DNA from: Kiritimatiellia bacterium
GTDB taxonomy: Bacteria; Verrucomicrobiota; Kiritimatiellia; UBA8416; JADHWI01
Direction of reading: 5' to 3'
NCBI GenBank assembly: GCA_030744755.1
Contig: JASLPY010000008.1
Coordinates: forward strand, 1 to 64,000
DNA: 64,000 nt
The first letter of the stretch is position 1. Every line of letters begins with the position of its first letter. Below the pieces are notes generated by a model. The model worked only from the letters and a program-made list of their open reading frames with translations. It had not been told where the DNA came from and did no database searches. Below are positions 59,314 to 64,000 of this stretch, in pieces. Both the position numbers and the translations under genes were made by a program.

Positions 59314-60804
59314 CTACTCTTCAGCGCCTTCCAGCTTCCTCACGTAGATGTTCTTCCACTCGAGCGGGTCGCCGTGCTTCTGCAGGGCAATGGGGCCCGA
59401 CTCCGGAATGCCCTTGAGCTGTTGTTGGGTGAACACTTCCACACCGTTGAGCTCGAGCGTGAGCAGATCGCCTTTCATCGTGGCCAGGAACGTGTTCCAT
59501 TCCCCGACCGGCTTGTCTTCATTGGATTTCGGGTCAGCTCTGTAGCCCCACAACTGACCAGATCCCTGGTCCCAACACCAGATGTTCATCTGCCCCTTAC
59601 CCGTGCCTCGCAGGAAGACACCGCTGTCTGATACGCGGGGCATTCGCCAGTCGACGCGAAGCTGGAAGTCTGCGAATTCCTCCCTGGTCCAAAGCGATCC
59701 GGCGCGGCCGTCGTAGCGTATCAGCCCGTTGTCGACAATCCAGTGCTTCTTCTGGCCTTCGTCCACTTTGAAGGCATCCAGGTTGTTGCCGTCAAACAAC
59801 GCCGTCCAACCTTTCATGGTTCCGCCACTGCCCGTCTTTGCCGCCGGCACTGTACCCGGTGCGGTGTTGGCTGCAAGGTCGCCGGTTGCAAACTGAATTC
59901 CCGCCAGCAGATGCGCCAGGAAAGGCTGGTTCAGGTACATGTCCGGTTCGTGGCCCAACGCGGTATAGAACACGCGGCCGTTCTCGTGCTTCCTGACCCA
60001 GCTCAAAGGGTAATCACCGTCCGCCCGATCGGCCCACATGCTCTCGGGAGCTTTCGCGGTATCGACGCTTAGCAGGATGTGCGCTGTTGCACGCGGTGAG
60101 ACTCCATCGAACATGTAGATGTCATCTTTGACAGTGAAATCCTTGCCTCCGAACGCCGCGGTAAGCGGCGACTTGGGATCGTCGATCTTGATTGGTACTT
60201 CGTGGAAAGCCTGCCAGGCCTGCCCTGCGTACGTTCCACCAAGTATCTGGTTGTACTCGGACCAATCCAGGGCCTCTGCCGATGCCACATGAATGCCGAT
60301 CAATCCGCCGCCGCCCTTCACATAGTCGGATAAGGCCTTCTGTTCAAGGGCTTGCGGGTTCGGTTCCTGGGCGGTGAAATCGCGTCGCGGTTGAAAGAGC
60401 TTGCCTCCCAGGTACACGTTGGCCAACACGATAGCATCGTACTGGGTCAGGTCCTTCTTGAAGACTCCGGGGTTTGCCGATATTACCGCTTCGAATGCGC
60501 CCGTCTTCTCGCCCATCAGTGCCACGGACTTTGCCGCATACGGCGACGACTTGTGAGGAACCGGCTTCTGAGCCTTCTGGGAAGCCATGCGGTCGAAGTC
60601 CTTCTTCGACTCCGTGAACACAAGCACCTTTCGCGGCTTGGCAGGCTTGGCGAGAGCCTTTGCGGGTAGGGCGGCCTCGATCTTTTGCAACGCTTCCTGC
60701 CCAAGCAGTTCATCCCACTCGTCGACTGCCCGCGCAGTTGTTGAGCAGAACAGAACCGCTGCCACGACTAGGCATCCGCCTACCAGTTGTCTGAATCCGT
60801 ACAT
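59314..60804 (-). CDS. Secreted ThuA-like protein fused to DUF1080 domain
   Basis: Protein of 496 residues with a signal peptide (LVGGCLVVAAVLFCSTTARA). Residues about 55-310 form a ThuA/class-I-glutamine-amidotransferase-like domain (KVLVFTESKKDFDR, GGGGLIGIHVASAEALDWSE, GRVFYTALGHEP). Residues about 330-490 are DUF1080, also called 3-keto-disaccharide hydrolase (WTALFDGNNLDAFKVDEGQK, GVFLRGTGKGQMNIWCW). This pair is typical of PVC bacteria and is linked to 3-keto-sugar processing together with Gfo/Idh oxidoreductases, such as the one just upstream. Start at 60804 after GGGAGG. Confidence 0.88.
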   Translation of the reverse strand: MYGFRQLVGGCLVVAAVLFCSTTARAVDEWDELLGQEALQKIEAALPAKALAKPAKPRKVLVFTESKKDFDRMASQKAQKPVPHKSSPYAAKSVALMGEKTGAFEAVISANPGVFKKDLTQYDAIVLANVYLGGKLFQPRRDFTAQEPNPQALEQKALSDYVKGGGGLIGIHVASAEALDWSEYNQILGGTYAGQAWQAFHEVPIKIDDPKSPLTAAFGGKDFTVKDDIYMFDGVSPRATAHILLSVDTAKAPESMWADRADGDYPLSWVRKHENGRVFYTALGHEPDMYLNQPFLAHLLAGIQFATGDLAANTAPGTVPAAKTGSGGTMKGWTALFDGNNLDAFKVDEGQKKHWIVDNGLIRYDGRAGSLWTREEFADFQLRVDWRMPRVSDSGVFLRGTGKGQMNIWCWDQGSGQLWGYRADPKSNEDKPVGEWNTFLATMKGDLLTLELNGVEVFTQQQLKGIPESGPIALQKHGDPLEWKNIYVRKLEGAEE

Positions 60805-60898
60805 GTTGCTGCCTCCCTGTTCGAATTACCGAGTACGTTTTCTGCCAGGGAGAAAGTAGATGGCGAATTCTCCCCGTGACAGAGACTAAACAGAGTTA

Positions 60899-62170
60899 CT
60901 AGAGATGCCATTCGCCGCGCATCGGAATATTGACAAGCCGGCTTGCCTCCTCGTCGCCAACGATCTTTTCCTCCACCGGATCCCAGTGAATCTGTCTGCC
61001 GAGGCGAATCGCAATATTGGCCAGGTTAAGCGCGGTCGAAGCGCGGTGGGACGATTCGGCATGGCCACCGGCCTGCTGCCGGGTGCGGATGGCTTCCTCG
61101 AACTTGACAAGGGCGGGTGGGTCCGGCATGGCATCAAGTTTCGCCTTGTCTTCCGGGCCCAGGTCTTTCGGGTCCAGCTTGCGCGAACCCTTGATATTGA
61201 CGCTCTTGGCGCCCTTGTTGCCAACGACCACTTTGAACCCGTCCGCGTAGGTCAGGACTGCAGAGTCATATTTGCCAACCACGTCCGGATGCTGCGGCCA
61301 TGATCCGACGGGTTCGACCTTGACCGGCCCGGTTTCGTCTTTCGCGAACTGGTACTGTACGGGATCAAAACTGTGGAACCCGAAATTGGTCAGGTCACCG
61401 CCTTCGTAGTCCCAGTAGAACCGGTTGCTGTAATGAACGCGCTTCCCGTTGTAAGGCTTGTAGGGTGCGGGCCCGAGCCACAGGTCGTAATCCAGGCTTT
61501 CTGGAATCTTCTGCCCCGGTAATGCTGGATTGCCCGTGCGGTTCTTAGCCCCCGCGTGTGCGACCACACCCTTCATATCCTTGAGCAATCCGCTTGCACA
61601 CAGTTTGTGCATACTGCGGTTTACGCTGAAACGCTTGAACGTGCCGATCTGGAAGACCACGCCGTACCGCCGTACCGCTTCCACAACCGGCCGACCCTCA
61701 GCGATGAACTTCGTGAACGGTTTCTCGCAGAAGATGTCCTTTCCCGCCTGGGCGGCCGCAATGCATGGGATTGCATGCCAGTGCGGTGGCGTTGAAATGC
61801 ACACGCAATCGATGTCCTTCTGGTCAAGCAGCTCCCGGAAATCCCGGTAGCGGGTAACGCCGTCCGCCTCCTTTGCCATGTGGGAGGCATCGACGTCGCA
61901 AACCGCGATCTTACGGAACGCCTTATTACCCCGGAGTCCTGCATCCTTACGGCTCCCGTTCCCGATCACGCCGTAGGTAATCGTGTTGCTGGGGGCAGGC
62001 TTGTCCGGGGATTGCCCCAGAACATGGGACGGGACGATAGTGAACACTGTGGCGGCCGACGATGCGCCCAGGAATCTCCGGCGGGATACGGAGAACCCGG
62101 CGGAGGCTTTTGTCTTGTCACTTTCAATGGACATGTCTCTTTCCCTTGAAGTTGGCTTCTCTGTCTTCAT
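60899..62170 (-). CDS. Tat-exported Gfo/Idh/MocA-type oxidoreductase (3)
   Basis: Protein of 423 residues with a twin-arginine signal (SRRRFLGASSAATVFTIVPS), a Rossmann strand (ITYGVIGNGSRKDAG) and the canonical E-K-P catalytic triplet (DIFCEKPFTKF), unlike the two paralogues at 17464 and 28801. It likely oxidises a sugar at C3, feeding the DUF1080 protein. The start at 62170 has AGGAGGG seven bases upstream and overlaps the HEAT-repeat gene stop (ATGA), so translation is coupled. Confidence 0.9.
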   Translation of the reverse strand: MKTEKPTSRERDMSIESDKTKASAGFSVSRRRFLGASSAATVFTIVPSHVLGQSPDKPAPSNTITYGVIGNGSRKDAGLRGNKAFRKIAVCDVDASHMAKEADGVTRYRDFRELLDQKDIDCVCISTPPHWHAIPCIAAAQAGKDIFCEKPFTKFIAEGRPVVEAVRRYGVVFQIGTFKRFSVNRSMHKLCASGLLKDMKGVVAHAGAKNRTGNPALPGQKIPESLDYDLWLGPAPYKPYNGKRVHYSNRFYWDYEGGDLTNFGFHSFDPVQYQFAKDETGPVKVEPVGSWPQHPDVVGKYDSAVLTYADGFKVVVGNKGAKSVNIKGSRKLDPKDLGPEDKAKLDAMPDPPALVKFEEAIRTRQQAGGHAESSHRASTALNLANIAIRLGRQIHWDPVEEKIVGDEEASRLVNIPMRGEWHL

Positions 62171-63228
62171 CTTGAACCCTCCTGTGCGCCGGCGACAAGG
62201 GATTGCGCTTTCTGACGAACGGATTCCTCGTTAGTCGCGTCGAGAACTTTCTTCAACAGCCTGCCGGATTCGGCGGCGTGATCTTTCCTTATCACGGCGG
62301 CCAGGTCCACGGCTGTCCATGCCGAATGATGGCGCAGTTTGAGATCTTTCGAATCCATCGCTTCGAGCAGTGCGCCGGAAGCCTTGACTCCCGCGACATC
62401 CGCCAGGGCAGCCAGAACGGCCAGTCGCTCATGGACTTCGCCCTTGTCACGCAGTTTGGCCAGCAGGCTCCGACAGATCTTCTCGCCGTCAGCTCGGTCA
62501 CCGGATTCGGCAAGTTCCCGTGCAATCCGTAGACAGGCGTCAAGCGCCTGGCCCTGCTCGTAGGTGGATTCTGAGTCCAGGGCCTTCATAATCGGCTCGA
62601 CCGACGCTTTGTCTCCCATGTTACCCAGCGCGTACCAGGCGCAGAACCGCAGTCCGGCGTCCGAGGCGGTAATGTCGTTTCTGACCTCGGCGGCAGCGGT
62701 TGATTCCGAAAACGTTCCCAGTGCCTTGGTGAGCGCCACTCGCGCTTCACCCTTGGCGGCGGGAAGAGCCTTCTTCATTTCGCCGACGGCGACAGCTGAC
62801 CCGGTGGCGGATAGCGCCTGTGTAGCGGGTCCACAGAGCGTGTTGCTCTTAAGAAGCGCTGCAAGCGCGGGTACTTCCGGGTCGCCACCGCAGAACTGAA
62901 GCTGCCGGCAAATGAATGCCTTGAGGGCGTCTGAGTGCTGCCCTGCGAGCTCCTCTGCAAGGGCCTGGGCAACGAGTTTACGTTCCTTATCGGCCTCGGG
63001 GCGGGATGCATGATGAACGAGGCCGTGGACGGCGTACTTCGGCTGGACTCCGGCGAGGTCGCCGAAGTTCTGTCCGGAGGCCGCGATGAGCCGGCGGATT
63101 CCCGGTTTTCCTGTCTTGAGGATCCCTTCCAGTACCGCTACTGCGGTAGCGTAGTCGCCGGCGGGAAGCTTGTCTACAAGTTCACCCAGCGGAGGGGGCA
63201 AGTTCGTTGATTGAGTGGATTCAGGCAT
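62167..63228 (-). CDS. HEAT-repeat protein
   Basis: Protein of 353 residues made mostly of alpha-helical HEAT-like repeats (DITASDAGLRFCAWYALGNM; SVEPIMKALDSESTYEQGQA; LLEAMDSKDLKLRHHSAWTA). No signal peptide is obvious from the ATG at 63228. HEAT-repeat proteins beside Gfo/Idh and DUF1080 genes recur in PVC genomes; a scaffolding role is plausible but unproven. It is the first gene of the minus-strand group. Confidence 0.75.
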   Translation of the reverse strand: MPESTQSTNLPPPLGELVDKLPAGDYATAVAVLEGILKTGKPGIRRLIAASGQNFGDLAGVQPKYAVHGLVHHASRPEADKERKLVAQALAEELAGQHSDALKAFICRQLQFCGGDPEVPALAALLKSNTLCGPATQALSATGSAVAVGEMKKALPAAKGEARVALTKALGTFSESTAAAEVRNDITASDAGLRFCAWYALGNMGDKASVEPIMKALDSESTYEQGQALDACLRIARELAESGDRADGEKICRSLLAKLRDKGEVHERLAVLAALADVAGVKASGALLEAMDSKDLKLRHHSAWTAVDLAAVIRKDHAAESGRLLKKVLDATNEESVRQKAQSLVAGAQEGSR

Positions 63229-63397
63229 AGGACTGTCTCGGTTGAGTTCTGTTACATATGCCGCCGTCCTGAACGGGCACGCGCCCGCCAATAGCGGCAT
63301 GAACATGAAGAGATGCGTTCATCACGTGAAGGGTAGCTTACGGGGCCTGATAAGGCAAGAGAGAGGCATCACTCAGGATTCTGCGATGTGGAGTTTC

Positions 63398-63701
63398 TTG
63401 ACAGGATCTACAGAATCTACAGGATGGGAGGTGTCATGAACTTGGCGCTGGTTTCAGATGCGCTATAGTTCACCTTTCTTATGGCATCTTTGCGCGAAAC
63501 CAGCACCAAGTTCCTGCCACGGCTGGCAATGGATAGGAGAAGAGCAGGGCATTTCCTTCCCCATCCATAGCAAACCGTGGCAGGAATTTGATGGTGATTC
63601 CTGCAAGTAACCGTGAGAATTGGGTAAATGCAAAATGCAATGGGAACCACCATCAGATTCATGCCACAATCCCATCCTGTAGATTCTGTAGATCCTGTCA
63701 A
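63398..63701. repeat. Cloverleaf inverted-repeat element
   Basis: Perfect 32-bp terminal inverted repeats (63398-63429 and 63670-63701; left end TTGACAGGATCTACAGAATC) enclose three internal hairpins: 63438-63455 with 63496-63513 (17 of 18 pairs), 63511-63522 with 63575-63586 (12 of 12), and 63584-63601 with 63643-63660 (mostly paired, remaining mismatches transition-type). The whole could fold as a closed four-way junction. The repeated CAGGAT(C/T)TACAG motif is known from intergenic repeats in many bacteria. No gene is seen inside or in 63702-63981. Confidence 0.85.
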
Positions 63702-63981
63702 AAAACTCTCTATCTATATGACTTCTCTGGTTTTCGCATACCTAAACCACCGTTTTTCGTGGGGGCAGTGTTTAGGAATCTCTGTATTCCTTCCGTCTGC
63801 CTACTGACCCCTGTTTCCCTTTCTGGAGTAAGAAGAATCTTCGAACTCAGTTTCGGCCAGCTATCATTGGGCGGAATTACAGCGCAGATAGCTCATCACT
63901 CCGATCAACATACGCTTGTCCCATTGGCCCTGTTGCCGGTATCGTTGGGGCTCTAACGTGGATAGTGAAAGGAGGCCGGTT

Positions 63982-64000
63982 GTGGACAGAGTACTGGGAC
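63982..64000 (+). CDS. Possible gene start cut by the window edge
   Basis: A strong AAAGGAGG ribosome-binding site at 63968-63975 precedes a GTG at 63982 (VDRVLG...). Only six codons lie in the window, so the product is unknown. Confidence 0.3.

Noticed and set aside
63588-63956. A 122-codon plus-strand frame
   Set aside because: It starts inside the third hairpin of the cloverleaf element, runs through its terminal repeat and encodes nothing recognisable.

Overview
The window (mid-50s to about 60% GC by eye) looks like a chromosomal segment from a PVC-superphylum bacterium, most plausibly Kiritimatiellota, Lentisphaerota or Planctomycetota. This is inferred from gene content: three formylglycine sulfatases, Tat-exported Gfo/Idh/MocA oxidoreductases, a ThuA+DUF1080 protein, HEAT-repeat proteins, LamG-bearing secreted proteins, AraC regulators with a LacI/XylR-type sensor domain, and many interspersed hairpin repeats. 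No rRNA, tRNA, CRISPR, transposase or phage gene was recognised.

Layout. 0-7.4 kb: three secreted sulfatases and a sodium:solute symporter. 7.6-16.8 kb: two HipB/HipA pairs, a truncated XylR-like regulator joined head to head with a truncated secreted Ig-like protein, a Fic protein with a non-canonical active-site motif and an AAA/DUF4143 ATPase. 17.4-28.5 kb: a sugar-catabolic run (Gfo/Idh, FGGY kinase, archaeal-type triosephosphate isomerase, two YjbQ proteins, SIS isomerase, amidohydrolase, fucose/arabinose-isomerase-like enzyme, large secreted glycosidase-like protein with LamG). 28.8-36.4 kb: a second Gfo/Idh, then intact and decayed toxin-antitoxin genes, gene fragments and orphan promoters. 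37.4-45.5 kb: a 1060-residue secreted repeat protein, ATPases (one intact, one decayed), a uroporphyrinogen-decarboxylase-like protein, an MNT/HEPN remnant and a full-length XylR-like regulator. 45.9-57.8 kb: a long operon with a ribose-type ABC transporter, aldehyde dehydrogenase, split transketolase, archaeal-type GAPDH, archaeal-type phosphoglycerate kinase and a LarA-type nickel racemase. 57.9-63.2 kb: a minus-strand group (HEAT protein, Gfo/Idh, ThuA-DUF1080, glycoside-hydrolase-like). 63.4-63.7 kb: a cloverleaf-shaped inverted-repeat element.

How the parts may work together (inference). Exported sulfatases and glycosidase-like proteins would release sugars from sulfated polysaccharide. 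The symporter and ABC system would import them. The isomerase/kinase/SIS enzymes and split transketolase would process them to triose phosphate. The TIM, GAPDH and PGK, all of archaeal-type families and spread over the two sugar clusters, would carry the triose to 3-phosphoglycerate, while the aldehyde dehydrogenase and LarA homologue would handle a lactaldehyde- or hydroxyacid-type side product. No aldolase is visible, so the cleavage step is open.

Two regulatory signals recur. The first is a tandem GTGCGCAAA box with a 22-bp repeat, followed by GGTAGT and a -10-like hexamer; there are seven good and two degenerate copies, and it is proposed as the operator of the XylR-like regulator. The second is an inverted CTGTCA-n4-TGACAG-type box upstream of sulfatase 2 and the second Gfo/Idh. 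Several families of hairpin repeats occupy gene ends and in places supply stop codons.
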